Source: Pseudoalteromonas sp. S2755 (GTDB taxonomy: Bacteria; Pseudomonadota; Gammaproteobacteria; Enterobacterales; Alteromonadaceae). Taken from it: DNA of 35,958 bases. Each line of letters begins with the position of its first letter. Position 1 is the first letter of the stretch. The stretch lies in NCBI RefSeq assembly GCF_005886535.1, contig NZ_PNDS01000011.1:1-35958 (forward strand), written 5' to 3'. Below are positions 1-7,122 of this stretch, in pieces. The notes under the pieces were generated by a model. That model was given only the letters and a program-made list of their open reading frames with translations, had not been told where the DNA came from and ran no database searches. The position numbers and the translations under genes are program-made.

Positions 1-119
1 ATAGAAGGGTGAAATAGCATATTAGCTTCGTTAAAAATTTCTCATTTAGAACAACTAAATAGCAAAATTTTTGCCTTGCTACTAAAGCTATTTTCCCGCT
101 TCAAGATAGATCATTTACT

Positions 120-136
120 TAATACAACTGGTATAA
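120..136. repeat. dispersed short repeat, copy 1
   Basis: TAATACAACTGGTATAA is identical over 17 bases to 12704-12720. The ends are complementary (ATAC against GTAT), so the unit is an imperfect palindrome. Related sequences occur at 1221-1238, 8361-8379 and 24435-24459. The right half also resembles an extended -10 element (TGGTATAA), so promoter activity is an alternative reading. Confidence 0.5.
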
Positions 137-240
137 CTTTGAATATTGAGAAGCATATTTTGCATGTTGGGCGACTCTATTCAACATCGTGAGTAATATG
201 TACTGTTGTAGAAGTTTTTCGGATCGTCTTGGGTAGGGGT

Positions 241-269
241 TTGCATCTTTAAAAGGTATGTTTTATAAA
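241..269 (+). promoter_or_regulatory. candidate sigma-70 promoter for the exported protein gene
   Basis: The -35 TTGCAT (241-246) and -10 TATAAA (264-269) are separated by 17 bp and lie just upstream of the gene starting at 302. The ribosome site AAAAGGA (287-293) sits 8 nt before that ATG. Confidence 0.5.
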
Positions 270-301
270 GAGAAAATCACATGTTGAAAAGGAATATTTA
301 A

Positions 302-850
302 ATGAAATTCTCCACACGTAATTCTTGTATCCAGGGGCTATTCTTACTTTTGGCGATGGGAAATTTTTCTGCTCAAGCTTCGATGTTATGCCGAGATAGC
401 TTTGATACTTTACGCAATAACATGACAAATACGAGTTATAAAAGCTTTGATCAAACACCTAACTCTGGGTGGCGAGTACTTTATAATCAGGGTTGTTATT
501 TAGAAGCTGCAGTGCTCATTGAGCAATATAAAACCATGACTGGAGTGCAGCAAGCAAGTTTGCAATGGCATTTATTTCAGAACTACGCTATGGCGGGAAA
601 GCGAGAAAAGGCGATAGAGATTGGAGAGGCACTTCTTCTCTCTGCGAAGAATAACCCTGCCGAGTTCCTTTGGGTAGAGTATATAGCCGCGAGCGTTGCG
701 TTTTTAAAAGAAGATAGAGTGACACTAATGAAGATGCGCAACAAGCTAGCGGCACAAGCTGATTTCTTCCCCAATAAGATGAATTTAAAGGTTGTAGATA
801 GCTTGATCGATAATGTCAAATCTTCGTATCGGGCTGCTTATCAACAGTAA
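302..850 (+). CDS. hypothetical exported protein, TPR-like helical
   Basis: I do not recognise this 182-residue protein as a named family. Residues 1-26 form a typical Sec signal peptide (basic start, hydrophobic run with LFLLLAMG, cleavage after AQA), so the mature protein should be periplasmic or outer-membrane associated. The mature part is mostly helical, and the region around residues 55-115 alternates small and aromatic positions (for example WHLFQNYAMAGKREKAIEIG) in a way typical of tetratricopeptide repeats. Cys30 and Cys65 could form a disulfide. A well-placed AAAAGGA and a promoter upstream support the ATG at 302. It converges on the DUF971 gene with only 2 nt between stop codons and no terminator between them. 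The TPR-like fold is inference from sequence pattern. Confidence 0.75.
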   Translation: MKFSTRNSCIQGLFLLLAMGNFSAQASMLCRDSFDTLRNNMTNTSYKSFDQTPNSGWRVLYNQGCYLEAAVLIEQYKTMTGVQQASLQWHLFQNYAMAGKREKAIEIGEALLLSAKNNPAEFLWVEYIAASVAFLKEDRVTLMKMRNKLAAQADFFPNKMNLKVVDSLIDNVKSSYRAAYQQ

Positions 851-852
851 AT

Positions 853-1227
853 TTAAGGCACAAACTTGATAGGTACGCTGTCCTTTTGGGTTTTATACTC
901 TTCTACAGCGTTTACGTATTCCTGCCATAGCGCATCGTGCTGTGTAGCTATGGAATATAAGTATTGCCAGCTGTAGAGCCCTGAGTCGTGACCATCATCA
1001 AAAACAAAGCGCGCAGCATAGTGTCCAACGGGGTCAATTGTCTTGATAGCGACATTCTGTTTGTTTAACACGAGTTGCTTTTGCGCTGGACTATGGCCCT
1101 GTACTTCGGCTGATGGTGAGTGAGTTCGCAAGAATTCGGCACTTAGTGTAAAACAGCGGCCGTCCTCAAAATAAACATCGAGCACTTTACTGAGCATATG
1201 ATAATGAAGTTTGGTGACTTGATACAT
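853..1227 (-). CDS. DUF971 (GBBH-like N-terminal) domain protein
   Basis: This 124-residue protein resembles the DUF971 family, a small domain related to the N-terminus of gamma-butyrobetaine hydroxylase. Family-like features are the start with a 'tkLHYH...L.V.FEDG' strand pattern, the 'EFLR..SPSAEVQGH' segment and the C-terminal 'FDDGHDSGLYSWQYLY' motif. The molecular function is unknown; related domains occur in Fe-S assembly factors and in hydroxylases. The gene commonly lies beside hslU in gammaproteobacteria, as here. It is downstream of hslVU on the same strand, but an intrinsic terminator (1242-1268) separates them, so it is probably expressed by read-through or from its own promoter. 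One dispersed repeat copy overlaps its start codon. Confidence 0.85.
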   Translation of the reverse strand: MYQVTKLHYHMLSKVLDVYFEDGRCFTLSAEFLRTHSPSAEVQGHSPAQKQLVLNKQNVAIKTIDPVGHYAARFVFDDGHDSGLYSWQYLYSIATQHDALWQEYVNAVEEYKTQKDSVPIKFVP

Positions 1228-1238
1228 AATTGGTATAA
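1221..1238. repeat. dispersed short repeat, divergent copy
   Basis: GATACATAATTGGTATAA resembles the 17-bp repeat at 120-136 and 12704-12720, with a 2-bp insertion in the centre, and it covers the start codon of the DUF971 gene. This is a weaker member of the set. Confidence 0.35.
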
Positions 1239-1241
1239 CTC

Positions 1242-1268
1242 AAAAAGCGGAGCAAGGCTCCGCTTTTT
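1242..1268 (-). terminator. intrinsic terminator of the hslVU transcript
   Basis: AAAAAGCGGAGC (1242-1253) pairs perfectly with GCTCCGCTTTTT (1257-1268) around a 3-nt loop. Read on the minus strand it is a GC stem followed by a run of T, 9 bp past the hslU stop codon. Confidence 0.85.
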
Positions 1269-1276
1269 ATTTCCAT

Positions 1277-2605
1277 TTAGAGAATGAAGCGGCTTAAATC
1301 TTCATCCTGAACAAGCATGTCTAAATGCTGTTCAACGTAGGCGGCATCAATCGTCAAGTTATCACCGGCCTTTTCACTGGCATCGAATGAAATCTCTTCC
1401 ATCAGCTTTTCCATCACAGTGTGAAGGCGACGCGCACCGATGTTTTCAGTTTTCTCATTGACCTGATATGCAGCTTCAGCCAGTTTGGTGATAGCATCAT
1501 CGGTAAAGTCGATAGTAACGTCTTCTGTTTTAAGTAGCGCCTGTTGCTGCTCTGTAAGAGATGCGTTTGGCTCAGTTAGAATACGTTTGAAATCACCCGC
1601 AGTTAGTGCTTCTAGTTCAACGCGAATAGGTAAACGACCTTGTAGTTCTGGGATTAAATCCGACGGTTTGGCCATTTGGAACGCACCTGACGCGATAAAT
1701 AGAATGTGGTCGGTTTTTACCATACCGTGTTTAGTGTTAACGGTTGAACCTTCGATAAGTGGTAGTAAGTCGCGCTGTACACCTTCACGGCTAACATCTG
1801 GGCCAGAAGATTCTCCGCGCTTACAAATTTTATCGATTTCATCAATAAACACGATACCGTTTTGTTCAACTGACTCAATAGCTTGCTCTTTAAGCTCTTC
1901 TGGATTAACAAGCTTTGCAGCTTCTTCTTCAATCAATAGCTTAAGTGCTTCTTTAATTTTCAGCTTACGGTTCTTTTTCTTGTCACCCGACATGTTTTGG
2001 AACATGCTCTGTAGCTGGCTGGTCATTTCTTCCATACCAGGAGGAGACATGATCTCAACATGAGGCGCCGTTTCTGCGATGTCGATCTCAATTTCTTTGT
2101 CGTCTAACTGACCTTCACGTAGTTTCTTACGAAATACTTGACGTGTTGACGAATTTTCATTTGGCTGAGACTCACCCCAAGCGTCTTTTGCTGGTGGCAA
2201 AAGTGCATCTAAAATGCGCTCTTCGGCGGCTTCTTCAGCGCGGAATTTGAATTTCTTGGTTTGCTGTTCACGTGTTAGTTTAAAAGAAACTTCGACTAGG
2301 TCACGGATGATGGTTTCAACTTCTTTACCAACATAACCCACTTCGGTGAACTTAGTCGCTTCTACTTTGATAAATGGCGCGTTGGCAAGCTTTGCTAAAC
2401 GGCGGGCAATTTCAGTTTTACCCACACCCGTTGGACCGATCATCAAAATATTCTTTGGTGTAACTTCTGCACGCAACTCTTCATCAAGCTGCATACGACG
2501 CCAGCGGTTGCGCAGTGCAATCGCGACGGCTTTTTTGGCTTTGTCCTGACCGATAATGTGTTGATCAAGCTCGTGCACAATCTCTCTTGGAGTCATAGCT
2601 GTCAT
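1277..2605 (-). CDS. hslU: ATP-dependent protease ATPase subunit HslU
   Basis: HslU (ClpY) is the AAA+ unfoldase ring that feeds substrates to the HslV peptidase in the cytoplasm. At 442 residues it matches the E. coli length of 443. The N-terminus ([18 protein letters not shown]) is family typical. Walker A GPTGVGKT is at residues 57-64 and Walker B appears as [11 protein letters not shown]. The '[10 protein letters not shown]' pore-loop region, the long I-domain insertion and the C-terminal DEDLSRFIL tail that docks into HslV are all present. It follows hslV with an 11-nt gap and ends at a strong terminator, so the pair form one unit. The ATG at 2605 keeps the family N-terminus; an internal Met at residue 4 is an alternative start. 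Confidence 0.98.
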   Translation of the reverse strand: MTAMTPREIVHELDQHIIGQDKAKKAVAIALRNRWRRMQLDEELRAEVTPKNILMIGPTGVGKTEIARRLAKLANAPFIKVEATKFTEVGYVGKEVETIIRDLVEVSFKLTREQQTKKFKFRAEEAAEERILDALLPPAKDAWGESQPNENSSTRQVFRKKLREGQLDDKEIEIDIAETAPHVEIMSPPGMEEMTSQLQSMFQNMSGDKKKNRKLKIKEALKLLIEEEAAKLVNPEELKEQAIESVEQNGIVFIDEIDKICKRGESSGPDVSREGVQRDLLPLIEGSTVNTKHGMVKTDHILFIASGAFQMAKPSDLIPELQGRLPIRVELEALTAGDFKRILTEPNASLTEQQQALLKTEDVTIDFTDDAITKLAEAAYQVNEKTENIGARRLHTVMEKLMEEISFDASEKAGDNLTIDAAYVEQHLDMLVQDEDLSRFIL

Positions 2606-2616
2606 GACGAGTCCTA

Positions 2617-3135
2617 TTACAATTCTTCGATAGTTTGGAAATTATTGGTAAATACGCAGATATCGCCAGCGATCTTCAAGCTCTTTTCCACGATTTCTTT
2701 CGCACTTAAGTCGGTATTTTCAAGTAGTGCGGTTGCAGCTGCCTGTGCGAAGTTACCACCACTGCCGATAGCAATAAGGTCATGCTCTGGCTGCACCACA
2801 TCGCCGTTACCTGTGATGATAAGTGAGGCGGTTTCATCGGCTACCGCAAGTAGGGCTTCAAGCCTTCTTAATGCTCTGTCGGTACGCCAGTCTTTTGCCA
2901 TTTCTACGGCTGCTTTAGTGAGATGGCCTTGGTGCATCTCAAGCTTTGCTTCAAAGCGTTCAAATAATGTAAATGCATCAGCTGTACCGCCAGCGAAACC
3001 AGCCAGTACTTTACCATTGTATAGACGACGTACTTTACGTGCGTTGCCTTTCATAACTGTGTTACCAAGCGAAACTTGGCCATCACCGCCGATAACCACT
3101 TTGTCATCGCGACGAACACTAACGATGGTAGTCAT
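2617..3135 (-). CDS. hslV: ATP-dependent protease peptidase subunit HslV
   Basis: HslV (ClpQ) is the proteasome-beta-like peptidase of the HslUV complex. The 172-residue protein begins [20 protein letters not shown], so removal of Met1 exposes the catalytic N-terminal threonine. The GSGG loop and the '[16 protein letters not shown]' segment are typical of the family. The ribosome site AAGGA precedes the ATG. A sigma-32-like promoter lies 50-75 bp upstream and overlaps the end of ftsN, which fits heat-shock control of hslVU as known in E. coli. Confidence 0.98.
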   Translation of the reverse strand: MTTIVSVRRDDKVVIGGDGQVSLGNTVMKGNARKVRRLYNGKVLAGFAGGTADAFTLFERFEAKLEMHQGHLTKAAVEMAKDWRTDRALRRLEALLAVADETASLIITGNGDVVQPEHDLIAIGSGGNFAQAAATALLENTDLSAKEIVEKSLKIAGDICVFTNNFQTIEEL

Positions 3136-3184
3136 AGTAATCCTTATTTGGGCCTGTGCCCGTGTAGCTCTAGATTAGTAGGAA

Positions 3185-3210
3185 ATATGGGTAGACTTAT
3201 AAAAATCAAG
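3185..3210 (-). promoter_or_regulatory. candidate sigma-32 (heat-shock) promoter of hslVU
   Basis: Read on the minus strand, CTTGATT (3204-3210) and ACCCATAT (3185-3192) are separated by 11 bp. This is close to the sigma-32 consensus CTTGAAA / CCCCATNT. The -35 overlaps the ftsN stop codon (3206-3208), and the predicted start would give a leader of about 40-45 nt before hslV. The known heat-shock control of hslVU supports the call; promoter activity is inferred. Confidence 0.6.
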
Positions 3211-3736
3211 TCCAGCCCCAAATCCCGCAGCCAAATATCCCAACACGCTGCAACTTGTTTTTATCGCTCTCGGCTAAACGTTTGGTATCGTAGGGACCAA
3301 GACGGACACGATACCAGACACCATTACTCCCTTCGGTACGACGGATCTCCGCGATTAATCCAGCAAACGCAACTTTGGCTTTCATAGCTTCGGCTTGGCT
3401 ATGGGTTCTAAATGAACCACACTGCATTTGATAGGGGCCCTTGCTCTCGATCTCTTTAACTTCGACCTTGATTTCATGATTTTTAATTTCTTCAATGAAC
3501 TCAGGTGGGCGAGGCTTTGGTTTACTAACCTTTTGCTCGGCAACTGGGTGCGGATTTTTGGCTTGCTCTACTTCTGTAGGATCGGCATTGGTTTTTATAA
3601 ACCAAAGACCGTAGGCAAACCCACCGATTAGTAGAAATGCAAAAATAGCAGCAATAACAGGAAATTTTGCCGATTTTTCTGGCTTGTCTTTCCCCTTGCC
3701 TTTAGGTTTCTTATTGATGTAATCGTGCTGTGCCAT
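3206..3736 (-). CDS. ftsN: SPOR-domain cell division protein FtsN
   Basis: This is a 176-residue bitopic inner-membrane protein. It has a Lys-rich cytoplasmic tail (residues 1-24), one membrane segment (about 25-47), a charged Pro-rich periplasmic linker, and a C-terminal SPOR domain (about 99-176, with YQMQCGSF and WYRVRLGPY). SPOR domains bind denuded septal peptidoglycan; FtsN activates septal synthesis late in divisome assembly. The assignment rests on architecture plus the conserved order priA-ftsN-hslV-hslU. It is much shorter than E. coli FtsN (319 residues), mainly in the linker. E. coli has cytR between priA and ftsN; here the priA stop lies 13 nt from the ftsN start with no cytR. 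No strong ribosome site precedes the ATG. Confidence 0.88.
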   Translation of the reverse strand: MAQHDYINKKPKGKGKDKPEKSAKFPVIAAIFAFLLIGGFAYGLWFIKTNADPTEVEQAKNPHPVAEQKVSKPKPRPPEFIEEIKNHEIKVEVKEIESKGPYQMQCGSFRTHSQAEAMKAKVAFAGLIAEIRRTEGSNGVWYRVRLGPYDTKRLAESDKNKLQRVGIFGCGIWGWT

Positions 3737-3749
3737 AGGTTATTTGATT

Positions 3750-5921
3750 TTAATAGCTATCCATTGGATCAACATCTATGCTCCAGCGTACTCGATTGGC
3801 AGACTCATGCGTAGCGATATAGCGCGCGAGTTGCGAAAGGTAGTCCCGCAGCACAGTGCGTTGTTGTGCGTGTATATGTAATTGATATCTGAACTTTCCA
3901 GCTATTCGTTCAAGTGGTGCTGGAATTGGACCCAGCAATTGTATACCAGGATAGGGGGTAGCTGGAACCAAATCCGACAAAAAGCGCAATACTGTATTTA
4001 TATTTGTTGCCTCGGCGCGGATGATAGCTAAGTGTGCGAAGGGGGGAAGCATAGCTTCTTCACGCTCTTGTAAGGCATATCGCGCGAAGTCGCCATAACC
4101 ATTATTGATTAAATCTTGCAATAATGGATGTTCTGGAAAATGCGTTTGCAATAACACGGTTCCCGCTTCACCGGCGCGTCCGGCTCGTCCAGCAACTTGT
4201 GTGATGAGCTGTGCCATTTGCTCGGTTGCTCTAAAGTCGCAAGAGTAAAGTCCTGAGTCCACATCCAAGATAATCACAAGACTGACATCGGCAAAGTGGT
4301 GGCCCTTGGCAAGCATTTGAGTGCCGACTAGAATTCGCGCGCCACCTTGATTAATTTCTTCAAGGGCGCTTTCAAGGCTGCCCTTACGGCGCGTAGAATC
4401 TCGGTCAATGCGAGTGACGGGAATATCAGCGAAGTGTTCGCTTAAAAAGCCTTCGAGTTGTTCTGTACCAAGCCCTGTGGGCATGATTTGGGTGCTACCA
4501 CAATCTGGACACTGTCTCGGTACAAAGTCCTGCTCACCACAATGATGGCATACCAAGCGGTTCATGTTTTTATGGTACGTGGCGCTGGTGGAGCAATGTT
4601 TACAGGTATTAAGCCATCCGCATTCGTGACACATCAATGTGGGTGCAAACCCCCGACGATTTAGAAACACCATAACCTGCTTACCGCGAGCGAGTGTTTT
4701 TTCCATCCAATGTAAACTCATTGGTGAAAACCCGCCTTGTTCTGGCTGACCTTTCATGTCTACAAGGTGAAATTGGTTATCGTGCTGGGTCTGCGCTCGT
4801 TTACTCAGTGTGACGAGTTGATATTTGTTGGTAATGGCTTTGTGTAATGTTTCTAATGCCGGTGTTGCGGTTCCCAAAAGCAAGGGGCAGTGTGCCTGAT
4901 GCGCTCGAAACGCAGCGAGATCTCTGGCGTGATAGCGCAGGCCTTCTTGCTGTTTGAACGAGTTGTCGTGCTCTTCGTCAACGATGATCATGCCGAGATT
5001 TTGAAATGGCAAAAAAATGGCCGAGCGAGTACCGATGACCAAAGCGCTCAGACCCTTTTCGGCGCGACGCCAAGTATGTAGACGTTCGTTATCGGTTAGA
5101 TTTGAATGCCATAAATCAATGGGCAGGTTATTAAAGCGTTTTTTGAAGCGATTGACCGTTTGTGGTGTGAGCCCAATTTCAGGCACCAAGATCAGTGCTT
5201 GTTTACCCGCTTTTATTATGTTTTCAAGGCTTTGTAAGTAGACTTCGGTTTTACCACTTCCCGTTACACCTTCGATTAAAAAGGTACGGTAACCGACTTG
5301 TGCATTAACGGCGCTGCAAATAGTCGCTTGCTGGTCGTTTAGGCGTGGCTTTTCGCCTAGCTGTAATTCGTTTTGCGACCAATCACTATCATGCTCAATA
5401 GATTGTGAGATAAGCGCTTTTTCTTCCAATGCTTTAATTGTTTGGCTAGCAAATCCGAGCGCTTTGAGTTCACTTAATTTTATTGCACCACCTTCATGTA
5501 ATTGAGAAAGCAGCGCTTGTTGCTTTTTGGCTCGCAGTGTTGGTAGTTTCCGCCCTTTTTCCGTTAATCTGACGATAGGGATCTGAGTTTTGTCTGGGCT
5601 TCCACCATCTCTGAGTACTGCCGGTAGTGCTGTGAATAAGGTATCGCCAATTGGATGACAGTAATACTGGGAGACAAAGTGTAAAAAGCTAAGTTGTGCT
5701 TGATTAAAGACAGGGTGCTCGTCCAACACCTCAATAATTTGCTTGAGTTTTTCTTTTGGTACATCAGTGTCGTCTTTTTTTGCAAGCGCAATTGCAGTGC
5801 AGCGACGGTTGGCGAAATTGACGGTGACTCTCATTCCTGCTTCAACTTGCATGGTTGGTGCTAGCAAATAGTCGAATGTTCGGTGCAGTGGCAGCTTTAA
5901 AGCTACTTCAAGAATGAGCAT
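3750..5921 (-). CDS. priA: primosomal protein N' (replication restart helicase PriA)
   Basis: PriA is a 3'-to-5' DNA helicase that recognises abandoned forks and starts reloading of DnaB. At 723 residues it is close to E. coli PriA (732). Visible features are the N-terminal 3'-DNA binding domain ('LPLHRTFDYLL'), Walker A GVTGSGKT (228-235), the Walker B/DEEH motif (315-318), a zinc-binding cysteine cluster around residues 430-480 built of several CxxC pairs, and a 'QVAGRAGRAG' helicase motif VI. It is divergent from rpmE, as in E. coli, and probably heads a transcript into ftsN. Confidence 0.97.
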   Translation of the reverse strand: MLILEVALKLPLHRTFDYLLAPTMQVEAGMRVTVNFANRRCTAIALAKKDDTDVPKEKLKQIIEVLDEHPVFNQAQLSFLHFVSQYYCHPIGDTLFTALPAVLRDGGSPDKTQIPIVRLTEKGRKLPTLRAKKQQALLSQLHEGGAIKLSELKALGFASQTIKALEEKALISQSIEHDSDWSQNELQLGEKPRLNDQQATICSAVNAQVGYRTFLIEGVTGSGKTEVYLQSLENIIKAGKQALILVPEIGLTPQTVNRFKKRFNNLPIDLWHSNLTDNERLHTWRRAEKGLSALVIGTRSAIFLPFQNLGMIIVDEEHDNSFKQQEGLRYHARDLAAFRAHQAHCPLLLGTATPALETLHKAITNKYQLVTLSKRAQTQHDNQFHLVDMKGQPEQGGFSPMSLHWMEKTLARGKQVMVFLNRRGFAPTLMCHECGWLNTCKHCSTSATYHKNMNRLVCHHCGEQDFVPRQCPDCGSTQIMPTGLGTEQLEGFLSEHFADIPVTRIDRDSTRRKGSLESALEEINQGGARILVGTQMLAKGHHFADVSLVIILDVDSGLYSCDFRATEQMAQLITQVAGRAGRAGEAGTVLLQTHFPEHPLLQDLINNGYGDFARYALQEREEAMLPPFAHLAIIRAEATNINTVLRFLSDLVPATPYPGIQLLGPIPAPLERIAGKFRYQLHIHAQQRTVLRDYLSQLARYIATHESANRVRWSIDVDPMDSY

Positions 5922-6025
5922 GTATTACAATTCCATAAAGTGAGCGCAGTGACGAAGTATATACCTAAGGTGGTACGAATTGAAAACGTACTCAGAGGCG
6001 GTGATAAAAAACTCTGAAATATTGC

Positions 6026-6054
6026 TTGTAGATTGTTCAGTTAGGCACTAAAAT
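6026..6054 (+). promoter_or_regulatory. candidate rpmE promoter
   Basis: The -10 TAAAAT (6049-6054) matches the consensus at 5 of 6 positions. The -35 TTGTAG (6026-6031) is weak; the spacing is 17 bp. The predicted start near 6061 leaves a leader of about 75 nt before rpmE. Confidence 0.4.
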
Positions 6055-6088
6055 ACGCGTCCACATTTTTGTATAACTACGTATGGTA

Positions 6089-6105
6089 CCAGACTTCGGG
6101 TTTGG
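6089..6105 (+). other. hairpin in the rpmE leader
   Basis: CCAGAC and GTTTGG flank TTCGG, forming a short hairpin (one G-U pair) about 30 nt before the L31 start. Autogenous control of rpmE through its leader has been described in enterobacteria, so this is a candidate regulatory structure. I cannot confirm homology to the known element. Confidence 0.3.
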
Positions 6106-6135
6106 AGAGCGATACGGCCTTAACTAGAGGTTGCT

Positions 6136-6351
6136 ATGAAAGAAGGTATTCACCCTAATTACGAGACGATCACTGCATCGTGCTCTTGCGGTAACAAGTT
6201 CGAAACTCGTTCAACGCTATGTAAAGATATTCACCTAGACGTATGTTCTGCATGTCACCCGTTCTACACTGGTAAGCAGAAGATCCTTGACACAGGTGGC
6301 CGTGTAGATCGCTTTAACAAGCGTTTCGGTGCACTTAGCAGCAAGAAGTAA
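6136..6351 (+). CDS. rpmE: 50S ribosomal protein L31, zinc-binding form
   Basis: L31 is a small protein of the large ribosomal subunit that helps bridge the two subunits. The 71-residue sequence carries the zinc-ligand cysteines Cys16, Cys18, Cys37 and Cys40, so this is the zinc-containing (C+) paralogue rather than YkgM-type L31B. The start MKEGIHPNY is family typical, and AGAGG lies 5 nt before the ATG. It is transcribed alone, ending at a clear terminator. Confidence 0.98.
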   Translation: MKEGIHPNYETITASCSCGNKFETRSTLCKDIHLDVCSACHPFYTGKQKILDTGGRVDRFNKRFGALSSKK

Positions 6352-6372
6352 TCTTGTTGGTCTAGTCGAAAG

Positions 6373-6395
6373 AAGCACCTTAGGGTGCTTTTTTT
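6373..6395 (+). terminator. intrinsic terminator of rpmE
   Basis: AAGCACC (6373-6379) pairs with GGTGCTT (6384-6390) around TTAG and runs into seven T residues, 21 bp after the rpmE stop. Confidence 0.85.
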
Positions 6396-6611
6396 GTGCC
6401 TGTTTGAAAATACTTTCCCGATTTATACATCCTATTCTGCATCAACAGACAGATTGTCAGTCTTCTCGTCTCATTGTGCCTTTTATTCTTCTAAAATAAA
6501 AAACTTGCCAGTTTGGCAGCAAAACTTTACTGATCTCTTGGGTAGAGTAAAAACTCTATTTAGTAGATAAATACTGAACATTTACGAACTTAAGTTGTGA
6601 AAATAATCAAA

Positions 6612-6628
6612 GCTCATATAGTAAATAG
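6612..6628 (+). repeat. upstream copy of the CATATAGT motif
   Basis: GCTCATATAGTAAATAG matches 15 of 17 positions of 7008-7024 (GCTCATATAGTTAATCG) in the same orientation, about 400 bp apart in the same intergenic region. Confidence 0.55.
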
Positions 6629-6934
6629 TATCAGGTATGAGCACCCCATATAAAATAAAGTCACTATATTGCGATTAAAAGTAGGTATCTTGACGTTAAA
6701 ATTAATTAAGTTGTTATTTTCTTATAGTTTTTATAATTGGTGTACATTTGTGCTAATTTTCTACATTTCTAGTTAGTTTTAGGGTCTTATTTTTTAAGTT
6801 TTAGTCATTTTATTTGTGAAATATTTCTTAAAATTGAGCTTATCTTCTCGGAAAAGTATAGAAAATACCGTGCTAGTGGATAGACCTGATTTTACTTGAA
6901 TAATGAGTAAAACTCGGTATTGTGTGAATACGGT

Positions 6935-7024
6935 CGATTAACTATATGTCCTATTGACATACCGCGACAGCAAAGCATATACGCTTGTTGAGTGGTTGAA
7001 TGTCGTCGCTCATATAGTTAATCG
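6935..7024. repeat. 14-bp perfect inverted repeat bracketing a promoter
   Basis: CGATTAACTATATG (6935-6948) and its exact reverse complement CATATAGTTAATCG (7011-7024) are separated by 62 bp. A smaller inner pair, CGACA (6965-6969) and TGTCG (7001-7005), is also present. The centre-to-centre distance is 76 bp, close to seven helical turns. The arms flank the candidate promoter at 6954-6983, which suggests paired operator sites. Confidence 0.65.
6954..6983 (+). promoter_or_regulatory. candidate malic enzyme promoter
   Basis: A perfect -35 TTGACA (6954-6959) and a -10-like TATACG (6978-6983) are separated by 18 bp. Transcription would start near 6990 and give a leader of roughly 130 nt containing only the right arm of the inverted repeat. 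Confidence 0.45.
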
Positions 7025-7122
7025 CACTGTGTGTTGCTCTAACCTGCCAGATAGGTTGCCAACATTCAGAATGCGAACGTTTATCACACTCTCACATTAA
7101 CTTCGTAGGAAAATATCGCGCC

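Larger units (their letters stand above)
1..301. other. gene-free left edge
   Basis: No credible reading frame is seen in this AT-rich stretch. It holds one copy of the dispersed short repeat (120-136) and a good sigma-70 type promoter (241-269) for the next gene. The gene to the left lies outside the window. Confidence 0.6.
6396..7122. other. long gene-free region upstream of malic enzyme
   Basis: About 730 bp of strongly AT-rich DNA without a convincing gene. A 61-codon frame that begins inside the rpmE terminator looks spurious. The region holds two direct copies and one inverted copy of a CATATAGTTAATCG motif and a promoter with a perfect -35 hexamer, so it looks like an extended control region. 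Confidence 0.6.

Noticed and set aside
2558..3178. 206-codon plus-strand frame over hslV
   Set aside because: It is the antisense shadow of hslV and its upstream region; the hslV protein is unmistakable.
6385..6570. 61-codon plus-strand frame after rpmE
   Set aside because: It begins inside the rpmE terminator, lacks a ribosome site and has a composition typical of translated AT-rich intergenic DNA.
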